A DNA stretch of 64,000 bases from positions 4,889,001 to 4,953,000 of the forward strand of contig NZ_CP036276.1 of NCBI RefSeq assembly GCF_007747995.1. The letters are read 5' to 3'. Both the position numbers and the translations under genes were made by a program. How positions within the stretch are numbered: the stretch's first letter is position 1; the number at the start of each line of letters is the position of its first letter. The stretch is from Symmachiella dynata (GTDB taxonomy: Bacteria; Planctomycetota; Planctomycetia; Planctomycetales; Planctomycetaceae). The notes beneath the pieces were generated by a model. It searched no databases, was not told the DNA's origin, and worked only from the letters and a program-made list of their open reading frames with translations. Of this stretch, positions 1 through 8,665 are shown in pieces.

Positions 1-69
1 GATAAAACGGGATTCCTGAGAGGCGATCGTGTAACGGAGGCAGTTAAGTTCGGTGTCCTTATGGGACAT
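1..69 (-). CDS. Truncated unidentified gene, 5' end only
   Basis: An ATG at 69-67 on the minus strand opens a frame that stays open to the window edge (23 codons; it begins MSHKDTELNCLRY). It is preceded by a purine-rich GGAGAGGGGG at about 76-85, an excellent Shine-Dalgarno sequence, which is the main reason to call it a gene. It lies downstream of, and in the same direction as, the reverse transcriptase, about 300 bases away. Too little protein is visible to assign a family. Confidence 0.45.
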   Translation of the reverse strand, partial: MSHKDTELNCLRYTIASQESRFI

Positions 70-372
70 GGTAGGACCCCCTCTCCTTTTGCCGTTTCTT
101 TCTCGCGCGGCACACGCTGAACGGCACAACTGGGCACTGAATACCGGTTGATGCACTGTTCCACACAGCCTCACGCTGTGCGTTGATTGCGAAGGCTCGC
201 TGTGCGCTGGACGCGAATTTGTGGGAACGGAGTCCCACTCACGCGGCATTCCCGACTCCCCCACTTGCGTATTCAAGTCTTTGGGTGCAACGCATTCTGA
301 TCGGGGAATTTTTCGTCCTCTGCGGAAAGGTGCGTCGCGATGCACCCTACGGGGACGTGGGATAATATCGCC
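70..372. other. Intergenic stretch downstream of the reverse transcriptase
   Basis: I see no convincing gene here. Two small palindromes are present: GTGGGA-N6-TCCCAC at about 221-238, and a near-perfect palindrome at 329-346 (listed separately). Confidence 0.6.
329..346 (-). terminator. Hairpin just downstream of the reverse transcriptase
   Basis: On the minus strand the sequence GGTGCATCGCGACGCACC is palindromic except at one position and is followed by TTTCC. It sits 27 bases past the reverse transcriptase stop, so it could end that transcript. The U tract is weak. It also resembles the dispersed palindromic repeats common in planctomycetes, so it may instead be a REP-like unit. Confidence 0.35.
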
Positions 373-1662
373 CTAGCTGCGCCAATCGATGCGATCAAAG
401 ATGGCCTGTAGCTTGCGTCCGCGATCGGGATGGATGCTCTGGACATGGCCGATGCGACCGCGCAGGTGCGCGGCAAAGTCCGCCCGCTGTTCACGGTTTT
501 GCGTCGCTGCTCCGTGCCGGACGCAGTTCGTCAAAATCGCTTTGAGACGGTCGTAATCTTTGCGAGAAACATTCAGCCGCTCATTGACCACCACACCCGT
601 GACACGTTGCTGTTGATTATTGCGAACAACTTTCCGTTTTCCGGCGTGAACGGTAAAGCGTTCGGACCGCACGATCTTTGTGACCAGCGGAATAAAAACA
701 TTCAGACTATCGATTAGGTGTTGATCGCCCGAAAAGGTGAGGTCGTCGGCGTAGCGGGTGTAGGTGGCACCGAAAGCGCGGGCCATGCCGGCCAAACGCA
801 GGTCCAATGCATAACAAGACAGATTGGCCAATGCGGGCGAGGTCGGGGCGCCTTGTGGCAAATGTCGCGATAAATAGGGACGGACCACGCTCCGATCACC
901 GCCCGGCGCCGGCAGGCGCTCAGGTGGCAACGCAGTGGTTAGCCGTCCTAGCCAAATGGCTGCCTCGCGAGAAAATCCAATGCTGCGAAAAATAGCGACT
1001 ACGCGTGAGAAGCTAACGTTGGCATAGAAATTCTCGAGGTCGAATTTCAAAACCACGCGCTGCCCCACGTGCGGTTGGGCATTGGTACAAATCGATCGGC
1101 CGGCGACAAAACCATGTGCTGCGTTGTGTAGTGGAATCCGATCAAGAATTTCACGAAGGATTTTTCGTTGGATCGCCTTGAGGATCGGTTTGGGCGCCTC
1201 AACGAGCCGATACCCACCGCCCCGTTTTTTTAACCAACTGTAATGATAATGGGCCTGCGGAACATGCGCTGCGCGGCCACCATCGTCAAAGCGATGAATC
1301 AGCCATGCCAAGCGGCCGCAGGGCATCTCCAGCCAATTAGCGATGTCGCTGGGCGTGCAAAGCTGGGGCAAGCCGAATTGGTGGAGACGTTCGGGGTTAC
1401 TATCTTTGCTGAGATCGCGGTATTCGCCGTAACCTCCAAAACGCGCAAAGCGGTAGGGAGATTCGGCGGATTCCTCACCAGCATCCTCTGCTGGATCTGT
1501 GGCACGCGGGCCTTGCCGGCGACGCAAGGGGACCATGTAGATGTGTCCCAAACGGCCGCGACGGCGACGGAGTTTCCCACGCCGTTCATTAGCGCGATCC
1601 TGCCCCGTGGGGGGCGTTTTTTTCAATCCGAGCCAGCGGAGAATGGAATCGAAGAAGCTCAT
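373..1662 (-). CDS. Retron-type reverse transcriptase
   Basis: This is an RNA-directed DNA polymerase of 429 residues. The catalytic aspartates are visible as FDLENFYANV (D208) and YADDLTFSG (D306, D307), with the palm motif LPQGAPTSPALANL between them. Two features typical of retron enzymes are present: NAQPH at 194-198 (the NAxxH motif of region X) and VTG at 354-356 (region Y). A basic, low-complexity extension of roughly 100 residues precedes the polymerase core. I chose ATG 1662; an in-frame TTG at 1668 is an alternative. In known retrons such enzymes reverse transcribe an adjacent ncRNA into msDNA for phage defence. Here the upstream 340 bases carry several hairpins, but no msr-msd boundary can be fixed by eye. 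Assignment to the retron-like group is strong; the effector is unknown. Confidence 0.9.
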   Translation of the reverse strand: MSFFDSILRWLGLKKTPPTGQDRANERRGKLRRRRGRLGHIYMVPLRRRQGPRATDPAEDAGEESAESPYRFARFGGYGEYRDLSKDSNPERLHQFGLPQLCTPSDIANWLEMPCGRLAWLIHRFDDGGRAAHVPQAHYHYSWLKKRGGGYRLVEAPKPILKAIQRKILREILDRIPLHNAAHGFVAGRSICTNAQPHVGQRVVLKFDLENFYANVSFSRVVAIFRSIGFSREAAIWLGRLTTALPPERLPAPGGDRSVVRPYLSRHLPQGAPTSPALANLSCYALDLRLAGMARAFGATYTRYADDLTFSGDQHLIDSLNVFIPLVTKIVRSERFTVHAGKRKVVRNNQQQRVTGVVVNERLNVSRKDYDRLKAILTNCVRHGAATQNREQRADFAAHLRGRIGHVQSIHPDRGRKLQAIFDRIDWRS

Positions 1663-1668
1663 ATGCAA

Positions 1669-1917
1669 TTACGCCGCCGTTACTCGTGCCCGGTGCGGAC
1701 GAATGATTCTCCAACGTCCGCAAGATAACAGCCCGGCCGACGAATCACTGCCTGGTGACAGTCGGAAGCGACTGCCGGTGTTGATTCTTGACCATTCGAG
1801 AAATTTGCGCCGGAGGCGAATGTAGGGATTGTTCGTTGCACGATGTGCGAAACGCACGTCCTTGGACGCGGCGCCTGTCTCCTCAATGGGAACTTCGACT
1901 TCAAAAACTCCAGCCAT
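1669..1917 (-). CDS. Possible small protein upstream of the reverse transcriptase
   Basis: An 82-residue frame starts at ATG 1917 (MAGVFEVEVPIEETG) and stops at 1669, only six bases before the reverse transcriptase ATG. Such tight spacing would suit translational coupling. The protein is basic in its second half and matches no family I know. There is no clear Shine-Dalgarno sequence, and the same stretch holds several hairpins, so it may instead be a structured RNA leader with a chance reading frame. These two readings compete and I cannot separate them by eye. Confidence 0.35.
   Translation of the reverse strand: MAGVFEVEVPIEETGAASKDVRFAHRATNNPYIRLRRKFLEWSRINTGSRFRLSPGSDSSAGLLSCGRWRIIRPHRARVTAA
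1694..1857 (-). ncRNA. Hairpin-rich leader of the retron-type reverse transcriptase (candidate ncRNA)
   Basis: Three short perfect hairpins lie between 32 and 195 bases upstream of the reverse transcriptase start: TGCGGACG-N13-CGTCCGCA (1694-1722), CAGTCG-GAAG-CGACTG (1759-1774) and GTGCG-AAA-CGCAC (1845-1857). Retron ncRNAs lie directly upstream of the enzyme and contain short msr stem-loops, so this is the natural place to look. The boundary repeats a1/a2 and the branching guanosine are not identified. The call is inference from position plus visible structure. Confidence 0.35.
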
Positions 1918-1960
1918 GAAAAAACCATGACCGGCGGGCGGAACAACTGCTTCCTGTGGC

Positions 1961-1999
1961 GAATCGTGACTCACGTGCAATCCACGTGAGTCACGATTC
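1961..1999. repeat. 17-bp perfect inverted repeat upstream of the retron-type locus
   Basis: Arms 1961-1977 and 1983-1999 are perfectly complementary (GAATCGTGACTCACGTG and its reverse complement) around a 5-base loop. The element lies in the divergent spacer between the reverse transcriptase leader and the M50 protease. It could be an msd-like stem, a regulatory hairpin, or a dispersed palindrome. No U tract follows on either strand, so a terminator is less likely. Confidence 0.75.
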
Positions 2000-2284
2000 A
2001 CGATCGAATGTGAAACAATGTGGCTTCCGCGGGGTAGCCCCGCAGCAGACCGACATACCGGTCAAGGTAGGGCCGGCCAAATCTTGTGCAACCCGCCGGT
2101 CACAATGAAATATCGTAACAGCCCCCCGATACGGGTCAATGCTCAACCTGAAAAACCACCGCCCCGCGGTCAAACCGGTGCAACCCACTTTGACCGGATC
2201 ACCCTTGTGCGATCAAGTGAACCCCATTACAAATCCACGACGGATCAGGCGAAGTTCTTCCGAAGACGCGCTGAAAGGAATTCC

Positions 2285-2968
2285 ATGCTGGGCAACGTCG
2301 AGCCAACACAATATGACCTGCGGTTTACGATTTTCGGGATCCCGGTCCGCGTCCATCCGCTGTTTTGGGTGTTGTCAATCATGGTCCTCAGAGGATGCGA
2401 AGAATTGGATTTAATCTTCGTTGGGGTTTGCTGTATTTTTCTTTCGATTCTCGTTCATGAATTGGGCCACGCATTGGTGACCAAATGGTTTGGCTGGTCT
2501 CCTAATATTGTGCTGTATTATTTCGGCGGAGTAGCACAATTCCTACCGGATCGCGGATTTACTCCGCTACGGTCGATCCTGATTTCCCTGGCCGGCCCTT
2601 TTGCCGGGTTTCTGTTGTGGGGTCTAACGTGGGCTGGCGTCTTTGCCATCGTGTTGTTTGGGGTAGATCACCACATTTCCCCAGCAGGCAACTTCGCATT
2701 GAACTTTCTGATCTGGATCAATTTATATTGGACGTTATTCAACTTGTTACCCATCTATCCGCTCGACGGCGGACAGGTCGCCCGCGCGCTCTTTAGCTGG
2801 ATGATGCCCAATCGTGGGTTATCGGAGTCCTTAAAATTGTCGATTCTGACCGGATTTGGAGCGGGCGCATTTTTAGTTTTGAATGAATACTATTTCGCGG
2901 CGCTCTACTGCATTGCTTTTGCATTGGTCAACTTCCAAGAGTTACAAGAACGCTCCCGCTATGGATAG
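2285..2968 (+). CDS. Site-2 protease family (M50) metalloprotease
   Basis: An intramembrane zinc metalloprotease of 227 residues. The zinc site HELGH is at 58-62, and the second metal-binding motif, PIYPLDGGQVARAL, places the aspartate at 161. Hydrophobic segments fill the rest, as expected for a compact S2P core without PDZ or CBS domains. I chose ATG 2285 because GAAAGGA precedes it by a few bases; the frame is open further upstream but without a comparable ribosome site. The substrate is unknown; related enzymes cleave membrane-bound regulators. It stands alone, convergent with the glycerate kinase. Confidence 0.9.
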   Translation: MLGNVEPTQYDLRFTIFGIPVRVHPLFWVLSIMVLRGCEELDLIFVGVCCIFLSILVHELGHALVTKWFGWSPNIVLYYFGGVAQFLPDRGFTPLRSILISLAGPFAGFLLWGLTWAGVFAIVLFGVDHHISPAGNFALNFLIWINLYWTLFNLLPIYPLDGGQVARALFSWMMPNRGLSESLKLSILTGFGAGAFLVLNEYYFAALYCIAFALVNFQELQERSRYG

Positions 2969-2986
2969 CAGTAGAGTGATTAGCTC

Positions 2987-4339
2987 TTACGAAATCACCG
3001 CCACGCGCAGATCCATTACGTTGGTATGCGTCGGACCCGTTTTGATCAATCCGCCGCAGGCATCAAAAAACGTATACGAGTCGTTGATAGCCAAATAGCT
3101 GCGCGGGTCCAGGTTATTTTCAACAGCCTTTTCCAAGATACCCGCATCGGCCAACGCGCCAGCCGCATCGGTGGGGCCGTCTTCACCATCCGTCCCACCG
3201 GAAAGTATCGCGATTCGCGGCAACCCGTCGTGCCATAGCACATCCAACGCGGCCAACACCAGTTGTTGATTGCGGCCGCCCTTTCGCGGTTTGTCCGTTG
3301 GCACCACATGCACGACCGGCTCACCACCGCTGATCACGCAGACCGGCGGAGCGACGATTTGGTGGTCGTCGCGAATGGACCGGCACAAGTTCGCTAATTC
3401 GATACCACATTCGTTGGCTTCCCCCGCATTGTCCGAGCCGAGATCGTGCACGGCATAACCCAACTCCCGCGCCCGCGCCGCTGCAGCGGCAACCGCCATG
3501 CGGTTATTGCCGATGACGTGATTCGTGACCGGCGACAAGGCCGCGGCGTGCGGTGATTTTTCTGTTTCGCTTTGTTTCAAATAGTCCAAAACAGTCTGCG
3601 GCACGTCGGGAGGACTGCCGGCGTATTTTTCTAAAACGGCAATTGCATCGGCGGCCGTGGAATGATCTTCGACCGTTGGCCCAGAGGCGATGATGTCCAA
3701 CGGATCGCCAATCACGTCGGAAATCAGTAGCGAAATCGTTCGCCCCGCCCGGCAATGCCTGAGTAGGCCGCCCCCTTTGATCCGGGACAACTGTTTGCGG
3801 ACCGTGTTGAGTTCATGAATCGTTGCGCCGGCATGCATCAAAAAGCGGGTCACGTCTTGTTTGTCAGCCAGCGATATCTCAGGTACCGGCGCCGGCAACA
3901 GAGCGCTTCCTCCGCCGGAAATTAGCACTAAGCAAAGATCACGGGGCCCCAGTTGTTCAACAATCTCTAGAATTTGGTTCGCCCCGGCCACTCCCTCTGC
4001 GGTCGGTTCGTTCACTCCTGCGGGACGCGCCGCATGCAGGTGAATTTTGTGCAGCGGCCGCACGCAATCGGCCGGTACGTTGATCCAGCCAGTGACCTTC
4101 TCATCGAGGAGCTGCTGACCCAACACGTTTTCGAGGGCCGCCGCCATTCCCGCCCCCGCTTTGCCGCCGCCAACGACGGCAATTTTTCCGATATCGGGCA
4201 GCGAAAATTGTTCGTCACAAATCGCAATTCGATCGCCTTTGCGACGGACGGCGGATTGCAACAAGCGTTCGGAACGCACCGCATCGACGCCGGACAGCCA
4301 GATTTCGAGTGCTTGTCGGCCAAGAGGAGTTGGATCCAT
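2987..4339 (-). CDS. Glycerate 2-kinase, MOFRL/DUF4147 family
   Basis: A 450-residue protein of the GckA/TtuD-type glycerate kinase family, which phosphorylates D-glycerate to 2-phosphoglycerate using ATP. Glycine-rich motifs typical of the family are visible: GGGKAGAG near 57-64, SGGGSALLPAP near 141-151, RKQLSRIKGGGL, and LLISDVIGDP-N5-SGPTVED. The C-terminal MOFRL domain carries GGRNQQLVLAAL and SGGTDGEDGPTDAAGA. It starts 21 bases after the stop of the GT9 gene on the same strand, so the two are probably cotranscribed. Length is normal. Substrate specificity within the family cannot be read by eye. Confidence 0.9.
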   Translation of the reverse strand: MDPTPLGRQALEIWLSGVDAVRSERLLQSAVRRKGDRIAICDEQFSLPDIGKIAVVGGGKAGAGMAAALENVLGQQLLDEKVTGWINVPADCVRPLHKIHLHAARPAGVNEPTAEGVAGANQILEIVEQLGPRDLCLVLISGGGSALLPAPVPEISLADKQDVTRFLMHAGATIHELNTVRKQLSRIKGGGLLRHCRAGRTISLLISDVIGDPLDIIASGPTVEDHSTAADAIAVLEKYAGSPPDVPQTVLDYLKQSETEKSPHAAALSPVTNHVIGNNRMAVAAAAARARELGYAVHDLGSDNAGEANECGIELANLCRSIRDDHQIVAPPVCVISGGEPVVHVVPTDKPRKGGRNQQLVLAALDVLWHDGLPRIAILSGGTDGEDGPTDAAGALADAGILEKAVENNLDPRSYLAINDSYTFFDACGGLIKTGPTHTNVMDLRVAVIS

Positions 4340-4360
4340 GAGCGGCGAACCTTGTCTCGT

Positions 4361-5440
4361 TTATGCGAGGCGCGCGGGCAAATCGTTGCGGCTCATGACC
4401 ATTCTAACCGCATCCATGACGCGCTGCGACGACAATTCACGCAGACAAGCCATTTGCTCCGCACCGCGATGCGGGCAGATTTTTTGATAACTTCCCGCGC
4501 AAGAGACGCACGTGGAGACCAGCTGATGCTGCGGTCCCGGTGGACCGGAACGTATCGGGTCGGTGCAAGTAAAAATCCCCACCACCGGGGTTCCCAATTC
4601 CGCGGCCAGATGCATCGGACCGGAGTCGTTCGACACAACCATGTCCACCGACTGCAATACGGCGGCCAACTCTTTGAGCGAGGTTTGTCCCGCCAGATTG
4701 CGAACGTTGTTGGCGGTTCCAGTCGCAGCGACAATCCGACTTTCTACGTCCGCCGCCAACGAGGCTTCATCGCCGCTGCCCAGCACTACGATACCGGCGG
4801 CGTTTTCTGACATTGCCGCGCAGGCGACCTCTGCAAATTTTTCGGTTGGCCAACGCTTTGTGACCCAACGTGCCCCGGGATGAATGGCGATCAACGGTCG
4901 CGGTAAGCCGCCGAGCAATCGCGCCGCGGCGGAAATATCGGCGTCGGAAAGGGACAACTGCAATTGCCGGGAAGCATCGCCAACCCCAAAGGCTTCGGCC
5001 ACACGCCAATAACGCGCATGGGCCGGCATCAGCCGTCCGGTGTCTGGGATTGTTATATTACAGGCTAACCCCGCTCCTTCGCGAGCCGTCTCCAATCCAA
5101 TCCGAATCGGCGCCCGTGTGGCGGCGCACATCACGCCGGTTCGCAACAATCCTTGTAGATCCATGACGACATCAAATCGAGCCGCGTGGAGTTGCCGCAG
5201 CAGCTTGCCCCAACTCGACAATCCCCCGTGCCGGTCAAAGGGAATCACCTGATGTAAATCTGGCTGGTCCGTCAATATCCCGGAGAGTCCACGATTGACC
5301 ACCCAACTGATCTCCGCTTCCGGAAATCGCGTGCGAAGCGGGGGCAGCAACGGCAACGATTGCACAATGTCACCCAGGGCACTGGGTTTGATGATGCAAA
5401 TTCGTCGTGCGTCCAACGACGCAAGTTGGGAGAGGGACAT
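4361..5440 (-). CDS. Glycosyltransferase family 9 (heptosyltransferase-like)
   Basis: A 359-residue GT-B enzyme of the ADP-heptose:LPS heptosyltransferase type. The N-terminal IKPSALGDIVQSLPLLP, the central IHPGARWVTKRWP and the C-terminal SNDSGPMHLAAELGTPVVG are hallmark motifs of the family and form the sugar-nucleotide site. It is probably a cytoplasmic or membrane-associated enzyme of lipopolysaccharide core synthesis. First gene of a two-gene unit with glycerate kinase. A PfkB kinase of the HldE type lies further along (10344-11375), which fits a heptose or similar sugar pathway, but the acceptor is unknown. Confidence 0.9.
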   Translation of the reverse strand: MSLSQLASLDARRICIIKPSALGDIVQSLPLLPPLRTRFPEAEISWVVNRGLSGILTDQPDLHQVIPFDRHGGLSSWGKLLRQLHAARFDVVMDLQGLLRTGVMCAATRAPIRIGLETAREGAGLACNITIPDTGRLMPAHARYWRVAEAFGVGDASRQLQLSLSDADISAAARLLGGLPRPLIAIHPGARWVTKRWPTEKFAEVACAAMSENAAGIVVLGSGDEASLAADVESRIVAATGTANNVRNLAGQTSLKELAAVLQSVDMVVSNDSGPMHLAAELGTPVVGIFTCTDPIRSGPPGPQHQLVSTCVSCAGSYQKICPHRGAEQMACLRELSSQRVMDAVRMVMSRNDLPARLA

Positions 5441-5621
5441 CCGTTTTCACTCTGGACCATAGGCAGAACTTGGCGAGCGCGGATCATATCGCGTCTGCGC
5501 GATTTGCCGCAAGGTTCATTTTCGCCGTAGCCGGGCAGCGCGATGTGATTTCCGGTCAAGTCGCGTATAATGCAGGGTGTCCGATAATCGCCCCGGCATT
5601 TTAAACAAGGTGAGAGACGGT

Positions 5622-8504
5622 ATGCGTTACCTGTTGATTGGGATCGTCGTCGCTTGGGGAATCTCCCCTGTCAGCGCAAGAGCCGCGGAGGAGGCCTCAG
5701 CCGAGCGTCTGCATTTGCAAAAAGGTCGCTATGCCGAAGCATTAGAAGCTTACGACGCACTGCTCAAGACCGAGAAGCTCACCCCGCAAATCGCCATTGG
5801 CCGCAGCCAATGTTTCCAGGCCCAGGGAAAATGGCAGGATGCGACCGAGGCGATTGAGGCTGCTACGAAGGCGTTTCCCGAGGATGCCGACGCGTGGGCC
5901 CGGCTGGCGGAAGTGCAATTTTTGCAGGGCCGTTATGATCAAGCGACTGCTGCGGATGAAAAATCACTGAAAATCAATGAAGACACCCCGCTCGCCCGCA
6001 TGATCCAGGCGGAGTTGTTGGCCGAAACGGGAAAAATCGACGAAGCGGACGCCGCCTATCGCTGGTTTGTGCAATATTACAACCGCGTGCAACCGACCGA
6101 TGCGGAAACATTGGTGCTCGTCGCCCGCGGAGCAGCGCAATACGCACGGTGGAACAGCGTGTCGCAGATTTTCAGTTTCGTTATCAACACCGTCTGCCCC
6201 GACGCTCTGGAAGCCGACACCAATGCTTGGCAAGCGTATCATTTCTCCGGCAGTTTGTTGTTGGAAAAATACAATCGCGGGCAAGCCGTGCCGGAATTTC
6301 GTAGCGCATTGGCGATCAATCCTCGCTCGGCGGATGTCTACGCCGAGATGGCTCGCGCGGCGGCTCAGGATTTCGAACTGGATGAAGCCCGGGAATTCGC
6401 CGAGCGGGCATTACAGATCGCCCCGAATCATGTGGCTGCACTGCAAGTCCGCTCGGAAGTGGAATTCAGCGAAGGCAAAACCGAAGCCGCCTTGGCGACG
6501 CTCCAGGAGGCATTGCAGGTCAATCCTCGCGATCAAGAAACGCTTGCACGGACAGCCGCCTGCTATCTGATGTTGGACGGCTTTCCCAGTGATGAATCGT
6601 TGACAGCGTTGCTGGCTGCCTTTGACGCAGAAAAACCAGCCGACATTAAAGAAGAAAGTCGATTCGGCAAATTGGTCATCGAACTGGCGACGGTCAATCC
6701 TCGACCGGGCAAGTTTTTTACGTTGCTGGGCGAACAGTTGGAGTCGAAACGAAAGTTCGCGCTGTCGGAACGTTGCTACAAATTTGCCATGCAGCGCATG
6801 CCGATGCTGGCAGAACCGCAAACCGCGCTGGGTATGTTGTATATGCAAATCGGCCGTGTGGATGAAGCAGGCGCGATCCTGGACAAGGCCTTCGATCTCG
6901 ACCCGTACCATGTCCGCGTGAGTAACATGCGCAAAGTCATCAAGGTGCTTTCAGGTTACGAAACGATCACCACAGACCACTTCGTAATTCGCGTCGACTC
7001 CGAATTCGATAAAGTCCTCGGCCGGTATATGGCGGAATACTTGGAGGAGGAATACGGCAAGTTGGTGAAACAGTTCGGCTACGAACCGCCGACGCGGACG
7101 CATTTTGAGGTCTACAACAAGTCGCAAGGGCTCTCGGCGCACCAATGGTTCAGTGCGCGGATGGTGGGATTACCGTGGATTCAAACGATCGGCGCCTCCA
7201 CAGGTTTGATCGTGGCACTCGCCTCCCCGACGGCGGTCGAAGAACCATTCAATTGGGCCCGCGTGTTGCGGCATGAATTTGTGCACATCCTCACGCTGCA
7301 ACAAACCCATTTCAATATCCCGCACTGGTTCACCGAAGCATTGGCGGTCCGCAACGAGGGCTATCCACGTTCGCAAACCTGGAATCTGATGTTGGCTCGG
7401 CGCGTCCCCCGCGACGAAATCATGACTCTGGAGACGATCAATCAGGCCTTTATCAAACCAGAGACTCCCGAAGACTGGCAGATGGCCTATTGCCAAAGCG
7501 AGATCTACGCCGAATACATGGTCAAGTTGGCCGGTGAGGAATCGCTGGGAAAAATGCTCAATGCCTATCGAGACAATCTCGACACAGCCGCCGCCATTCA
7601 GCGTGTGTTTGGCATGGATCAAGCCGCCTTTGAAAAGGGCTACCGCACGTATCTCGACCAGACCGTCGCCGCTATTCCACAACCGGCAAACGCCGATGAC
7701 GTGCAGCCCAAAACACTCGCGGAATTGGAAAAGGCATTTCGCGCCGATCCGGATAACGCGACCACGCGCGGTGAATACGCCGCCGGACTGTTGGAAGCGG
7801 GACAATTCAAACAGGCGCGGAAATTCGCCAACTCCGCGCTGAAAAAGAATTCCGCCGAACCGCAAGCCGCCATCGTGTTGGCGCAATTGGAAATCAAGGG
7901 GGCCAACCCCGCTCAAGCGATTGAATACCTGAACCAGGCCTTAGACGAACAGAATCCGCATCCCGGCGTGGTGAAATGGTTGGGGCAATTGCAATTGAAG
8001 GCCCAAAACTACGCCGAAGCGGCCCGCGTTTACGAATTGATCCGCAAGGAGGATGCAGAGAATGTCGAGTGGGTCAAAATGCTGTCGGTCGCCTATTTGA
8101 ATTTGGGTGACACAGAAAAGCTCAAACCGCTGTTGAAGCAATTTGTGGAATTAGAATTCGACCAAATCGCCCCCCGAAAAAAATTGGCAGCGGTCTACCT
8201 CTCGGAAAAGAACTACGAGCAAGCACTGCACTATGCCAAAACGGCGCTCTATATCGACGTGTTGGACGTGGAAGTACACCGCCTGCTTGGCGAAGCCTAT
8301 GCAGGGAAAAAACAATACGACCGAGCCATCGAAGAATTCGAAGTCGCCTTGGAACTGAAACCTGAGGACGCCGACTTGACCTATGCACTCGGCGCAGCCC
8401 AACACCAAGCGGGGGACAACCCGGCCGCGGAGAAAACATTGCGCGGATTGCTGCTCAAACATCCCAAACATACTGCCGCTCAAGAGTTGCTGAACAAATT
8501 GTAA
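5622..8504 (+). CDS. Secreted TPR protein with embedded peptidase-MA (gluzincin) domain
   Basis: 960 residues from ATG 5622, which opens a clean signal peptide (MRYLLIGIVVAWG, cleavage after SARA). An upstream in-frame start at 5577 would bury that signal. TPR-type repeats occupy about 20-440, and a second TPR block fills about 685-960. Between them lies a metallopeptidase domain: HEFVH at 551-555 and WFTEALAV with E572 give the HExxH plus downstream Glu zinc site of the MA clan. It is exported, so it probably acts in the periplasm on a protein substrate recruited by the TPR arms; that is inference. It is followed about 160 bases later by the TIGR03790 gene on the same strand. Confidence 0.88.
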   Translation: MRYLLIGIVVAWGISPVSARAAEEASAERLHLQKGRYAEALEAYDALLKTEKLTPQIAIGRSQCFQAQGKWQDATEAIEAATKAFPEDADAWARLAEVQFLQGRYDQATAADEKSLKINEDTPLARMIQAELLAETGKIDEADAAYRWFVQYYNRVQPTDAETLVLVARGAAQYARWNSVSQIFSFVINTVCPDALEADTNAWQAYHFSGSLLLEKYNRGQAVPEFRSALAINPRSADVYAEMARAAAQDFELDEAREFAERALQIAPNHVAALQVRSEVEFSEGKTEAALATLQEALQVNPRDQETLARTAACYLMLDGFPSDESLTALLAAFDAEKPADIKEESRFGKLVIELATVNPRPGKFFTLLGEQLESKRKFALSERCYKFAMQRMPMLAEPQTALGMLYMQIGRVDEAGAILDKAFDLDPYHVRVSNMRKVIKVLSGYETITTDHFVIRVDSEFDKVLGRYMAEYLEEEYGKLVKQFGYEPPTRTHFEVYNKSQGLSAHQWFSARMVGLPWIQTIGASTGLIVALASPTAVEEPFNWARVLRHEFVHILTLQQTHFNIPHWFTEALAVRNEGYPRSQTWNLMLARRVPRDEIMTLETINQAFIKPETPEDWQMAYCQSEIYAEYMVKLAGEESLGKMLNAYRDNLDTAAAIQRVFGMDQAAFEKGYRTYLDQTVAAIPQPANADDVQPKTLAELEKAFRADPDNATTRGEYAAGLLEAGQFKQARKFANSALKKNSAEPQAAIVLAQLEIKGANPAQAIEYLNQALDEQNPHPGVVKWLGQLQLKAQNYAEAARVYELIRKEDAENVEWVKMLSVAYLNLGDTEKLKPLLKQFVELEFDQIAPRKKLAAVYLSEKNYEQALHYAKTALYIDVLDVEVHRLLGEAYAGKKQYDRAIEEFEVALELKPEDADLTYALGAAQHQAGDNPAAEKTLRGLLLKHPKHTAAQELLNKL

Positions 8505-8665
8505 CCGGCCCCGAATATGCAGCGGTGAAATCAACGATGCGTATGCGAAGTGATCGACGATGGCAGAGAGATGTCCGATTCACCGGGAACTTGCTATGAT
8601 GGGCCACCGCGGCTCGCCCAGCTTCGTGATGGATCCGTTTTACTTTCAGCCGGAAAGTTCAGCCG

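Noticed and set aside
3974-4810. 278-residue plus-strand frame opposite the glycerate kinase and GT9 genes
   Set aside because: It spans two well-supported minus-strand genes and the spacer between them and has no recognisable domain; it is a shadow caused by codon bias.
7170-7916. 248-residue minus-strand frame opposite the TPR-peptidase gene
   Set aside because: The plus-strand gene has clear TPR and HExxH motifs across this stretch; the opposite frame has none.
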